Origin: Psychrobacillus sp042944905
GTDB lineage: Bacteria; Bacillota; Bacilli; Bacillales_A; Planococcaceae
Assembly (NCBI RefSeq): GCF_042944905.1
Contig: NZ_CP168496.1
Location: forward strand, 2,480,001-2,544,000
DNA length: 64,000 nucleotides
Reading direction: 5' to 3'
Part shown: piece after piece, positions 25,443 through 34,528 of the stretch
Layout: each line of letters starts with the position of its first letter
Numbering within the stretch: position 1 is the stretch's first letter
Notes under the pieces: generated by a model
What the model saw: only the letters and a program-made list of their open reading frames with translations
Databases searched by the model: none
What the model was told of the DNA's origin: nothing
Translations under genes and position numbers: made by a program

Positions 25443-27578
25443 TTGTCAACCAAGTTATTTGCGCTGGATATAGGTACAAGATCTGTAGTTGGAATCATCT
25501 TAGAAGAACGCGACCAATCATTTCACGTTGTGGATATACTAGTTAAAGAACACAAAGAACGAGCAATGGTTGATGGGCAAATACATAATGTTCTTAAAGT
25601 AGCGGAAGCAATTATTTCTATTAAAACTCAATTAGAAGTAAAACACGGACCACTTGAAAAAGTAAGCGTTGCCGCTGCTGGACGTGCGTTAAAAACAGAA
25701 CAAGCCATGGTAGAAATGGATATTAAAAACAGACCTATATTTTCAGAGGAAGACGTTAGTCGCTTGGAACTATCGGCGGTCCAAAAAGCTCAAACTAATT
25801 TAGTACAAAAAGATTTCGAAAAACGCTCTAGTCATTATTATTGTGTTGGATATAGTGTATTATACTATCGACTTGATGGGGAAGAAATAGGAAGCTTAGT
25901 TGACCAACAAGGGACAGTGGCTTCTATCGAGGTAATCGCTACTTTCTTGCCTAGAGTTGTCGTCGAATCGTTATTATCTGCTTTAAAGAGAGCAGGTTTA
26001 GAGATGGAAGCTTTAACTTTAGAACCAATTGCTGCTATTAATGTGTTAATACCGCCATCTATGCGGCGACTAAATGTTGCCCTTGTTGATATCGGTGCAG
26101 GAACGTCCGATATCGCTATCACAGATCACGGTACGGTAGTTGCATATGGGATGGTTCCAAATGCCGGTGACGAAATTACAGAAGCATTAAGCGACCATTA
26201 TTTATTAGACTTCCCTCTTGCAGAAGAAGCAAAGCGATCTATTAATCTAAATGATTTTATTCGTATTCAAGATATTTTAGGTTTTGATCAAAATATTCCG
26301 AAAGAAGAAGTCATAGATGTTATTCGACCAGCGACTCTTGAATTAGCTACCTCTATCTCAAATGAGATACTTCGATTGAATAATAACAAACCAACCAAAG
26401 CAGTTATGCTTGTTGGAGGAGGCAGTTTAACTCCATCACTTACTACTATTCTTGCAGAGAAATTAGAGCTTCCTTCTAACCGTGTAGCTGTTCGTGGAAT
26501 TGATGCCATTCAAAATTTAACGAAAGAAGATCATATTCCAGTTACACCTGAATTAGTTACACCTATTGGGATTGCAATCGCAGCAAAACGAGCACCAATT
26601 CAATATATGTCAGTAGAAGTAAACAATCAAATTGTTCGGCTATTTGAATTAAAAGAAATGACTGTCGGAGATGCACTACTTGCAGCGAATATATCGGCAC
26701 GAAAACTATATGGAAAACCAGGTGCGGCACTTGCTGTTCAAGTCAATGGAAGAGACATTTATATCCCTGGCGAACACGGGAAACCAGCTCTTATTCATTT
26801 GAATGGACATGAAGCTAATACTAAAACAACGATTAAAAGTAACGATAGGATTGAGCTATTTGAAGGTCAAGACGGGAAGGATGGGGAGGCAACGGTTCGA
26901 GATTTACTTGATGATGCTTCTGTTAAAACCGTTACATGTCAAGGAATTATACATATAGTAGAACCAATCGTTTCTATTAACAACCAAAAAGTATCTCTTG
27001 ATACCTTGCTAAAAGAGAGAGATAAAATAACAGTAGAAACGCCACAAACAGTTGAACAAGTATTAGTAGCAATCCGGAAAGAAAGTTATCTTTCTCAACT
27101 AAAACCATTTTCGATTACCATCAATGATAAGAACTACTTTATACCAGAGTTCACTCCATCGTTATGGTTAAATGAAAATCCAGTGAAACTACAATATCCT
27201 GTTCAAGATAATGATATTTTAGAAATAAAAATAGTAAGCTCACCAAAGCTATTACAAATTGCTAATCAATTAGATAGAAAACTAGTCGATCAAATTAAGG
27301 TTATTTTTCAGAATGAAGAAGTTGAACTATTTAAATCATGTGCAATTGTTTCCAATGGAGCAACCCCTATTACTTCAGAGGATATCGTTCCAAATGGTTC
27401 AATTCTTCAATGGCAAGATGTTAATACCTCTTCTTGGATCTTTCAAGATGTCTTTCGCTTTTCTAATTGGACTTTACCGGATACTAAGGGTTCCTTTCAA
27501 ATTAGGAAGAATGGACAAGCATCTGGTTTTGATGAAGAAATCTTCGGTGGAGATCAGTTAGAGATCGTTTTTAATTAA
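25443..27578 (+). CDS. FtsA/PilM-like ATPase-fold protein with long C-terminal extension
   Basis: 711 residues from a TTG start after AAGGGACGTGAG. The N-terminal ~385 residues have the actin/Hsp70 fold of FtsA and PilM: phosphate 1 LFALDIGTRSVVG, phosphate 2 ALVDIGAGTSDIAI, and an adenosine motif AVMLVGGGSLTPSL. The remaining ~320 residues do not resemble FtsA; they contain repeated beta-rich segments (for example DALLAANISARKLYGKPG and VEQVLVAIRKESYL) that look like beta-grasp/SLBB-like units. It is probably not the essential FtsA, which normally lies beside ftsZ and ends in an amphipathic membrane helix. Role unknown. Its terminator is supplied by repeat copy D. Confidence 0.75.
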   Translation: MSTKLFALDIGTRSVVGIILEERDQSFHVVDILVKEHKERAMVDGQIHNVLKVAEAIISIKTQLEVKHGPLEKVSVAAAGRALKTEQAMVEMDIKNRPIFSEEDVSRLELSAVQKAQTNLVQKDFEKRSSHYYCVGYSVLYYRLDGEEIGSLVDQQGTVASIEVIATFLPRVVVESLLSALKRAGLEMEALTLEPIAAINVLIPPSMRRLNVALVDIGAGTSDIAITDHGTVVAYGMVPNAGDEITEALSDHYLLDFPLAEEAKRSINLNDFIRIQDILGFDQNIPKEEVIDVIRPATLELATSISNEILRLNNNKPTKAVMLVGGGSLTPSLTTILAEKLELPSNRVAVRGIDAIQNLTKEDHIPVTPELVTPIGIAIAAKRAPIQYMSVEVNNQIVRLFELKEMTVGDALLAANISARKLYGKPGAALAVQVNGRDIYIPGEHGKPALIHLNGHEANTKTTIKSNDRIELFEGQDGKDGEATVRDLLDDASVKTVTCQGIIHIVEPIVSINNQKVSLDTLLKERDKITVETPQTVEQVLVAIRKESYLSQLKPFSITINDKNYFIPEFTPSLWLNENPVKLQYPVQDNDILEIKIVSSPKLLQIANQLDRKLVDQIKVIFQNEEVELFKSCAIVSNGATPITSEDIVPNGSILQWQDVNTSSWIFQDVFRFSNWTLPDTKGSFQIRKNGQASGFDEEIFGGDQLEIVFN

Positions 27579-27722
27579 GAAAAGCGCAAGTAACCTTTAA
27601 GTGCATCTTGTCTTCTCTATTTCAAGAGTGCTTTGGACAAAACATCAGTTACACTATTAACGAAGACTTTTATAGAGGATCTGGAAGTGACTGCATCACT
27701 TCCAGATCCTCTTTTTTCGGTA
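27579..27722 (+). repeat. Family 1 repeat, copy D (5' module plus terminator hairpin)
   Basis: It begins immediately after the FtsA-like stop codon with GCGCAAGTAACCTTTAAGTG, continues through GTGCTTTGGACAAAACAT and TACACTATTAACG, and ends after the hairpin. The whole 3' module is missing. The hairpin (27674-27712) has stem AGAGGATCTGGAAGTGA paired with its complement and a T6 run. Confidence 0.85.
27674..27717 (+). terminator. Terminator of the FtsA-like gene inside repeat copy D
   Basis: A perfect 17-bp stem with a 5-base loop (CTGCA), then TTTTTT. It is the only terminator visible after the gene, so the repeat appears to have been adopted as one. Confidence 0.85.
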
Positions 27723-27954
27723 ATCAGACCAATTTTTACTCACCTGAGATTAATTGAAAGGCACTGAAAAAGTACCGTGTGAAATGAAGTTTTATATTAA
27801 GCTACGTCTGTTGATTAACCACTTTCTAACACAAAATACTAGTAAGGAAAACATTATAACCTTCGTTAGAATTTTTTTGTTTTCGTTTGGAAGAAGGTAC
27901 AATTTCGAGCAATCAGCATTTTTTTATTAAGCACAATATAGAACGGATTTTTTA

Positions 27955-28689
27955 TATACTGCGTCATAGTGACCGCCGGGATTTCCGCTCTAGGCGGACG
28001 CTTACCGAGGGGGGAGCGGATGAGCCAGCACCGTCGCATGTGCGCCGCTTGTGCGGTCTCATCTGTCTCCCTGATCCCTTCGGAGTCGCCGCCTGCCGCT
28101 GCAATCAATAATGTGCATTATTTTACTTGTTATCCACAACATAGAATACATTTTGCTTAATCTTACAAGGCATATGCGCAAAATAGAGCGAGATATGAGC
28201 AACATTTGGATGGATTTGCACAATATAATGATAGCGCACACTTTATAAGTGCCATCTCACACTAAGTTAAAGCTTTATTATGAGAAATGGTCTCGTTGAG
28301 TAGCAATTTGGTCTCGTTTGCGATAGTTTTTGTCTCGTTTGACGGTAAGTTAGTTGCGAACATCACTTGATTGGTCTCGTTCAGCCATTTATTGGATTTT
28401 ATTTTAGAAAACACTTCATAAGATTGAACGAAATATAGTAGTGATGTTGAATAGTTAGCAAATAGGATGGATTTTCGCTGCAGGGCGGCGACTCCAGCAG
28501 GAGGCCAACAGGATGTTGGTCACAAAGGGGTTGCCACACGATGTGGCGCTCTTAGCCTTTGTTCCTCTGTGAGCAAAATGAGACTTCTCAGGCGGCGCGT
28601 AGAGACGGTGAAAGCTCATCGCTCACCCTGCGGAAAGCGTCCGTTCTGCAGCGAAAATCCTAGCAGTAACTTTCTTACGACGCAGTATA
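27955..28689 (+). repeat. Composite inverted-arm element R1
   Basis: Ends are inverted repeats around TATACTGCGTC and GACGCAGTATA. Left arm 27959-28103 and right arm about 28466-28689 are GC-rich and each folds back on itself (outer GGATTTTCGCTGCA / TGCAGCGAAAATCC in the right arm). The AT-rich core (28104-28465) carries 21-bp-phased motifs. The right arm has an extra ~80-bp insert (28498-28578) containing small hairpins CCAACAGGATGTTGG and GCCACACGATGTGGC. No gene is present; small frames through it are incidental. 27723-27954 and 28690-28878 show nothing else. Confidence 0.85.
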
Positions 28690-28879
28690 TAAATAATGCG
28701 TTCCTTGCCCACTTTAGTAAAGCTGACAATATTTTATATAGATACTGCATAGATAAAGTTAAGTGGTGATTAACTGGTTATACTTAGCTAACAAACAAAC
28801 CTGATATTAAGCTGTAGTCAATAGATGACGGTCAAATAGTAAGTTTTACAAAACACCACGTAACCATTCCAAATAAAAA

Positions 28880-28920
28880 TGGTAGTCCTTTCGTCATAAT
28901 ACGACTTAAAGGACTACCAC
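28880..28920 (-). terminator. Terminator of ytxH
   Basis: GGTAGTCCTTTAAGTCG / CGAAAGGACTACC hairpin followed by ATTTTTATTT on the minus strand, just past the ytxH stop codon. Confidence 0.85.
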
Positions 28921-28928
28921 TTTTACTA

Positions 28929-29516
28929 TTAGTTATTTGATTTGTTATTTACTACTGCATCTTTTATTGCTTCTGCAACTGATGTTGCATCATCATCTTC
29001 GTCCTTTTCGTCTGCTGTTACCTCTTCTGTCGTATGCGAAATAGTTTCCATATAATCCATTGGTTCTTCCCCTTCTGATGATGCAGTCCCATCATCTTGA
29101 GGAGAAGTTGGCATACCTTTAATCGATTTTACTTTCTCTACAAGTTGTCCCGATTGCTCTTGCAACTGTTTAGACAATTGAGTAGTCTTTTCCATTGCCG
29201 TTGAAGATAAATCTTTTGTTTTATCCTTTAATTGACTAGCTTGAATTGTAATATTTTCTCTCAGTTCTGTCCCAGTCTTTGGTGCTAATAATAATGCTGT
29301 AGCTGCTCCAATTATGCCACCAACAAGAACTCCAAGGATAAAGTCTTTGCCATTTACTTCGTCATTACGGTAAATAGTTTCTCTACTTTCGTTATGGTAA
29401 GGTAGCGGTGGATACGTAGACTGCATTTGTTGGTTATACGATGATTGATTTTCATAATACTCATTATTGTGTTTTGCATCATTATAATTTGGTTTATTGT
29501 GATTATAATTGCTCAT
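28929..29516 (-). CDS. ytxH: YtxH-family protein
   Basis: A 195-residue stress-associated protein of unknown mechanism. One membrane-inserting glycine-rich segment (about residues 58-80, FILGVLVGGIIGAATALLLAPKTG) defines the YtxH family. It is preceded by an Asn/Tyr-rich cytoplasmic start and followed by an amphipathic region and an acidic C-terminus. GGAGG precedes the ATG. It is 21 bp downstream of the DUF948 gene; in B. subtilis ytxG-ytxH form a sigma-B-dependent operon, but I did not find a convincing sigma-B promoter here. Confidence 0.87.
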   Translation of the reverse strand: MSNYNHNKPNYNDAKHNNEYYENQSSYNQQMQSTYPPLPYHNESRETIYRNDEVNGKDFILGVLVGGIIGAATALLLAPKTGTELRENITIQASQLKDKTKDLSSTAMEKTTQLSKQLQEQSGQLVEKVKSIKGMPTSPQDDGTASSEGEEPMDYMETISHTTEEVTADEKDEDDDATSVAEAIKDAVVNNKSNN

Positions 29517-29537
29517 TTGACTTCCTCCAATAACTTA

Positions 29538-29993
29538 TTATTTTTTTTTCGAATCGTATTCATTATAACCTGCTTCTTCTAATGCTTTACGCTCTTTCCA
29601 TTTGTCTCGAACGCCAAACAAAACATTACTCCATTGAATCACTTGTGCAATTTTCTCTTCGTTTTTTTCTACCTCTGAAGAAACCGAAGAAGTAATTCGT
29701 TGTATAGAGTGGTTTAAACCATTAACAGACGTTCCTACATTTTTTACTGCATCTACAACCGTGTTCAACTTCTCTGATTTTTTTTGAATATCTTCAGCTA
29801 ATTCATTTGTTTTATGAAGAAGTTCCGCTGTTTCTTTCGTTACATTTTGTAAATTTGTATCTAGCCCTTCAAGTGTGCTAGCAACATTATTTAATGTCTT
29901 TTTCACAGAAAATAAAGTAACAGCCAGGCTTATACAAAGTACTAAAAATGCAATTGCAGCTATAATAGCAGCTATGTATAAGAGATTTTCCAT
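29538..29993 (-). CDS. ytxG: DUF948 membrane protein (YtxG-like)
   Basis: 151 residues from the ATG at 29993, which follows GAAGGAGG by 8 bases. One N-terminal transmembrane helix (about residues 4-27, LYIAAIIAAIAFLVLCISLAV) is followed by a coiled coil rich in Asn, Val and Thr, typical of DUF948. Such proteins are thought to act with YtxH in general stress; the molecular role is unknown. Confidence 0.87.
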   Translation of the reverse strand: MENLLYIAAIIAAIAFLVLCISLAVTLFSVKKTLNNVASTLEGLDTNLQNVTKETAELLHKTNELAEDIQKKSEKLNTVVDAVKNVGTSVNGLNHSIQRITSSVSSEVEKNEEKIAQVIQWSNVLFGVRDKWKERKALEEAGYNEYDSKKK

Positions 29994-30100
29994 TTTGTAT
30001 CCTCCTTCAGTTGTCATATATCATTTTTACCCTAAAAGAATAAAAATAAACTTCTTTCTATATAATACTATACTACGTTTCTTTCGAATATTCTTTAAAT

Positions 30101-30138
30101 AAAAAATGCTTAATCCGAAAATGGATTAGGCATTTTTT
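30101..30138 (-). terminator. Terminator of murC
   Basis: AAAAAATGCCTAATCC / GGATTAAGCATTTTTT hairpin downstream of the murC stop codon; T-runs lie on both sides. Confidence 0.85.
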
Positions 30139-30196
30139 ATTTAATCAGATAAGTAATTATACAATCCCAACTTAGTTACTGTCTAGAAACAAGTAA

Positions 30197-31495
30197 CTAA
30201 ACAAGCTTCTCTTCAAATGCTTGTTGATATTTTTGAACATCTCCTGCTCCCATAAATAAAAAGACTGCATTATCATAATGGAGCAATTGATTTACATTTT
30301 CTTCTGTTAAAATAATACTTCCTTCAATAATATCGGCTAATGTCTGAATAGTTAGGTCTCCAGCATTTTCTCTCGCCGATCCAAAAATATCACATAAGTA
30401 TACTTGATCTGAAAGATTTAAACTCTCGCCAAATTCACTTAAGAATTTTTGTGTTCTCGTAAAAGTATGTGGTTGGAAAATAGAAATAATTTGTCTATCT
30501 GGGTATTTTTGTCTAGCTGATTGTATCGTAGCTTTTATTTCAGTTGGATGATGTGCATAATCATCGATTATCATACGATCTCCAATAATCGTTTCTGTAA
30601 AGCGTCTTTTAACCCCTTCAAATGTTTCTAACCCTTTTTGAATAATTTCTGCAGGTACATCCTCATAATGACAAAGAGAAATTACTGCTAAAGAATTCAA
30701 AACTGCATGATCACCGAATAGTGGAATTGTAAAACGTTGGTAGAATTCATGGCGAACAAATACATCAAAAGAAGTACCTTCTGTCGTTCTTTCTAAGTTC
30801 CTAGCAGCAAAGTCATTTTGTTCGCCGAAACCATAGTAAAGAACAGGGACTGGCGCTTTAATTTTTTGTAAATATTTATCATCACCACAAGCGATAATCC
30901 CTTTTTTCACTTGCATAGCCATGGATTGAAAAGCATTAAATACATCATCAATATCATGGAAATAGTCTGGATGATCAAAATCAACATTTGTCATAATTGC
31001 ATAGTCTGGATGGTAAGCCAAAAAATGTCTTCGATATTCACATGCCTCAAACACAAAGTTAGCTGCATCTTTCATCCCTTTTCCTGTGCCATCGCCAATT
31101 AAAAAGTTGGTAGGTTTATATCCGCTTAATACATGCGAAAGTAGTCCAGTTGTTGATGTTTTGCCATGTGCGCCAGTAACGGCAACAGAAGTGAATTGAC
31201 TCATATAATTACCTAAAAATTCATGGTATCGAATAATCGTCAAACCTAGTTCCTTCGCCTTTACTAACTCAGGATGACTATCTGGGAATGCGTTACCTGC
31301 AATAATTGTCATTCCTTCTTCAATATTAGCTTCATCAAATAATAGAACTTTTATATCTCGTTCATGTAATGGTTTTTCAGTAAAAAAATACTTTTCAATA
31401 TCAGATCCTTGTACCTCGTTACCAACATCATGTAATATCTGTGCCAACGAGCTCATTCCAGACCCTTTAATGCCTGTAAAATGATATTTTGTCAT
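30197..31495 (-). CDS. murC: UDP-N-acetylmuramate--L-alanine ligase
   Basis: Adds L-Ala to UDP-MurNAc, the first amino-acid step of peptidoglycan precursor synthesis in the cytoplasm. The start at 31495 follows AGGAGG and gives 432 residues, the B. subtilis length. The N-terminal UDP-sugar loop GIKGSGMSSLA is at 8-18 and the ATP P-loop GAHGKTSTTG at 108-117; the DDYAHHPTEI motif is present in the C-terminal domain. It follows sftA on the same strand, with a 125-bp gap. Confidence 0.97.
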   Translation of the reverse strand: MTKYHFTGIKGSGMSSLAQILHDVGNEVQGSDIEKYFFTEKPLHERDIKVLLFDEANIEEGMTIIAGNAFPDSHPELVKAKELGLTIIRYHEFLGNYMSQFTSVAVTGAHGKTSTTGLLSHVLSGYKPTNFLIGDGTGKGMKDAANFVFEACEYRRHFLAYHPDYAIMTNVDFDHPDYFHDIDDVFNAFQSMAMQVKKGIIACGDDKYLQKIKAPVPVLYYGFGEQNDFAARNLERTTEGTSFDVFVRHEFYQRFTIPLFGDHAVLNSLAVISLCHYEDVPAEIIQKGLETFEGVKRRFTETIIGDRMIIDDYAHHPTEIKATIQSARQKYPDRQIISIFQPHTFTRTQKFLSEFGESLNLSDQVYLCDIFGSARENAGDLTIQTLADIIEGSIILTEENVNQLLHYDNAVFLFMGAGDVQKYQQAFEEKLV

Positions 31496-31620
31496 ACGTT
31501 GTAAACCTCCTGGGATATTCCCCATTTATATGCATATTCGAATCATAAATAGTTTATTCCGCCTTAGTAGACGTATTCCCAATTATATCATTATTTAATC
31601 GTTAATATTAATAAACTATA

Positions 31621-33813
31621 TTAACTAAAAATTTGTTCCAGACTATCGTCTGTAAGTAGCACTTCTCTTGCTTTACTGCCTTTCTGCTCAGTTACATATC
31701 CATTTTCATACATTGCATCAATAAGTCTTGCTGCACGATTATAACCTAAATGAAATTTTCGCTGCAGTAAGGAAGTAGAGGCGGAACCTTGCTCCACAAT
31801 AAACCGACATGCTTCCTCAAAGAGTTCATCCTGTTCTGATACATTCTCTGCCTTTTGAAGCAATTCCTCTTGTTCGAACATATACTCCGGTGTTCCTTGT
31901 GTTCTTGCATAATCAATGATCTTTTCAATTTCTTCATCTGTTACAAACGTTCCTTGAATACGAACTGGGCTAGACATGCCATTACCTTGATATAACATAT
32001 CCCCTTTTCCTAATAATCTTTCGGCCCCTTGCTGATCTAAAATAGTACGCGAATCAATTTGTGAAGAAACGGAAAAAGCAATACGTGTTGGAATATTTGC
32101 TTTTATAAGTCCAGTTATAACATCAACTGATGGCCGTTGTGTTGCCAATACTAAATGAATGCCACATGCTCTTGCTTTCTGAGCAATACGACAAATTGCG
32201 TCCTCTACTTCCGTAGGTGCCATCATCATCAAATCTGCAAGTTCATCTATTACAATCACAATAAACGGCAGCTTTTGAGCAAATTGTCTTTTCTCTGTTG
32301 CAAGTGAATTGTATCTATTTATATCTCTTACACCAATGTGAGGAAATAATTGATAGCGTCGTTCCATTTCTTCTACCGCCCACTTTAACGCGGCTGTTGC
32401 AGCCTTCACATCTGTAATTACAGGACTCACCAGATGAGGAATATGATTAAATGGTGCGAGCTCCACCATTTTTGGATCAATCAATAAAAGCTTTACTTCT
32501 TCTGGGGTTGCTTTATATAAAAGACTCACAAGAAGTGAATTAATAAAAACAGATTTCCCTGAACCTGTCGCACCAGCAATTAATCCATGGGGCATTTTCC
32601 GCAAATCCAGTGTCACAGGTTTTCCCGTAAGATCTAATCCTAACGCTACTTCAAGAGGAGATTCGGATTCAAAAAACACATTTGTATTAATCACTTCCGA
32701 TAATCGAACAGCTCTTGATTTTCGATTCGGAATCTCTATACCAATAGAACTTTTCCCTGGTATTGGTGCTTGAATACGTATATCTCTTGCTGCCAAAGCA
32801 AGCTTTAAGTCATCAGCTAAGTTTCGAATTTTACTTACTTTTGTCCCGTGAGCTACAGTTATTTCGAATTGTGTTACAGCAGGACCTTGATCCATTTGAA
32901 CAATTTCACCAGTTACCTGAAAATGAGATAATGCTTCTATAAGTGTAAATGCCTGCTCTTCCATCCATTCTCTATCTTCATTTTTCAATTCTGGTGGAAG
33001 TAAATAACTTAAATCTGGTCTAGCATAATTCGAAGGACTAAATGCTGGTTTTGAATTCGTTTCTAGCGCGATTTTTTCTACCTTATTCGGTTCTTTCTTC
33101 GGCTGATAGACCGGCATCTCTTTTACTAGATTATTCATTTTTTCTTTATCCGATTTAAGCATTAGTACATTAAACGGTCTTATATTTTCTTTTTGTTTAC
33201 TTGGTTTGACTTCAGACTCCTTTTCTAAAGGAGTATCTTGTACTTGTTCATCTATATGCTTTGACGGTAATACTTTTTCCTCTTCAGTAAATGTCACAAT
33301 AGGTAATACTTCATTTTCTTCCGCTTGTTTTGGAATTGCAGTAATTGCTAATTCCTCAAAGGGTAATTCTATTTCCCTTATCGTCTGCTCAATTGGTTCT
33401 TCTATTTTATTTTCTTGTTTTCTCGAAAATCCAAAAACAGGTGAAGGTACTTGAGTTGGAGTAAATGCTTTTTTTCGTTTTTCTTTCACAGGTGGTTCTA
33501 TTATTTCTTTTTTGGGCGCACGGTGCACAATTGGCTCTTGCTTTCTTTGTTGCCATAGTTCATGTGTATAGAGAGGTCTATACGGCTGATCATCTCTTAT
33601 ATGTTTATCTTTTATTGGTTGTCCCATTTCTTTCTCTATTTTCAGCTCACCAAATAAGCTATCTTTCTTTTCATCATCAGTTATTAAAGGAAATCGAAAA
33701 GGGGTTCTAGAGTGAGTTGGTGTAACCAGTTGTTCATCTTCTTCTAATACTTGTGCTTCTCTATATTCATCTTCATTCGTCGCAAATAATTTTTTAAACC
33801 ATTTCAAATTCAT
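31621..33813 (-). CDS. sftA: DNA translocase SftA (soluble FtsK/SpoIIIE family)
   Basis: Moves chromosomal DNA away from the closing septum. 730 residues, with no transmembrane helices at the N-terminus, which separates SftA from membrane-bound SpoIIIE/FtsK. A ~260-residue charged linker is followed by the translocase motor with Walker A GATGSGKS (414-421), LLLIDPKMVEL, Walker B VIVIDELADLMMM, and a C-terminal winged-helix gamma domain (RKFHLGYNRAARLIDAM) that reads DNA orientation sequences. The exact start is uncertain between the ATG at 33813 and a GTG three bases earlier, because the ribosome-binding site (GAAAGAG) is weak. Confidence 0.93.
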   Translation of the reverse strand: MNLKWFKKLFATNEDEYREAQVLEEDEQLVTPTHSRTPFRFPLITDDEKKDSLFGELKIEKEMGQPIKDKHIRDDQPYRPLYTHELWQQRKQEPIVHRAPKKEIIEPPVKEKRKKAFTPTQVPSPVFGFSRKQENKIEEPIEQTIREIELPFEELAITAIPKQAEENEVLPIVTFTEEEKVLPSKHIDEQVQDTPLEKESEVKPSKQKENIRPFNVLMLKSDKEKMNNLVKEMPVYQPKKEPNKVEKIALETNSKPAFSPSNYARPDLSYLLPPELKNEDREWMEEQAFTLIEALSHFQVTGEIVQMDQGPAVTQFEITVAHGTKVSKIRNLADDLKLALAARDIRIQAPIPGKSSIGIEIPNRKSRAVRLSEVINTNVFFESESPLEVALGLDLTGKPVTLDLRKMPHGLIAGATGSGKSVFINSLLVSLLYKATPEEVKLLLIDPKMVELAPFNHIPHLVSPVITDVKAATAALKWAVEEMERRYQLFPHIGVRDINRYNSLATEKRQFAQKLPFIVIVIDELADLMMMAPTEVEDAICRIAQKARACGIHLVLATQRPSVDVITGLIKANIPTRIAFSVSSQIDSRTILDQQGAERLLGKGDMLYQGNGMSSPVRIQGTFVTDEEIEKIIDYARTQGTPEYMFEQEELLQKAENVSEQDELFEEACRFIVEQGSASTSLLQRKFHLGYNRAARLIDAMYENGYVTEQKGSKAREVLLTDDSLEQIFS

Positions 33814-33922
33814 CACTCTTTCTACTAGATACATTCTATTTTAACAGTAATAACGGCTATCGTCCTTACTTATCTGAAGAAATGTACAAAAAAAGCACAC
33901 CAAATTGGCATGCTTTCCTTCT

Positions 33923-34528
33923 TTATTGTAAAAACGAACGTCCCACTTCTTCTTGTTCCTCTAGAATTAGAATTCCTTTTACTTCTGGTGCGTTTGGGAG
34001 TGCTAATTCTCGAGCAGAACAAAGCATACCACTAGAAGCCACTCCGCGAAGCTCAGCATCTTTAATAACCATTCCTGAAGGCATTACTGCTCCCACTTTC
34101 GCAACGACAACTTTTTGGCCTGCTTCAACATTTGGTGCCCCACAAACTATTTGTAAAGTATGTTCTCCAATATTTACTTGGCAAACTTTTAACTTATCGG
34201 CATTTGGATGTTGTTCCAATGATTCCACATAACCTACAACAAATTTTGGCGAAAAGTCTACATTTAGTATGTAATCTACTTCATTGGTTACTAAAGCTTG
34301 TTCTACTTTAGCTACTAGTTCTTTCGTTAAATTTACGTTTCCGTTATCTTGAATTTCGGCGTAATTACTGAATTTAAAGATATTGATCGCCACTACTTCA
34401 TTGGATTGAGCATCTTTAACAAGTGTTATATCACCTTTAGTCTCCGTTACTACTTTTTCAATTTTTTCTGGAGTTAGTTGTAGCAATAATACATCGCCAA
34501 CTCCTTCTCGGTTGTAAAAAACATTCAT
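33923..34528 (-). CDS. ytpR: YtpR-family tRNA-binding domain protein
   Basis: 201 residues. The C-terminal half (about 90-195) is an EMAP/PheT-type tRNA-binding OB domain (VGYVESLEQHPNADKLKVCQVNIG, then QIVCGAPNVEAGQKVVVAKVGAVMPSG); the N-terminal half is specific to the YtpR family. The substrate and role are not known. Its start overlaps the ytpQ stop by 4 bp, so the two are translationally coupled. Confidence 0.92.
   Translation of the reverse strand: MNVFYNREGVGDVLLLQLTPEKIEKVVTETKGDITLVKDAQSNEVVAINIFKFSNYAEIQDNGNVNLTKELVAKVEQALVTNEVDYILNVDFSPKFVVGYVESLEQHPNADKLKVCQVNIGEHTLQIVCGAPNVEAGQKVVVAKVGAVMPSGMVIKDAELRGVASSGMLCSARELALPNAPEVKGILILEEQEEVGRSFLQ

Noticed and set aside
25443..27578. 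Calling this gene ftsA
   Set aside because: Length, C-terminal extension and absence of ftsZ next to it argue against the canonical cell-division gene.
28104..28465. CRISPR array in the R1 core
   Set aside because: Repeats are only 8-10 bp conserved with 11-13 bp spacers, far shorter than CRISPR repeats and spacers, and no cas genes are nearby.
28467..28769. Open reading frame of 100 codons across R1
   Set aside because: It crosses the palindromic arm and its flank, has no ribosome-binding site and is arginine/cysteine-rich as expected for a GC-rich repeat; counterparts in R2 and R3 are broken.
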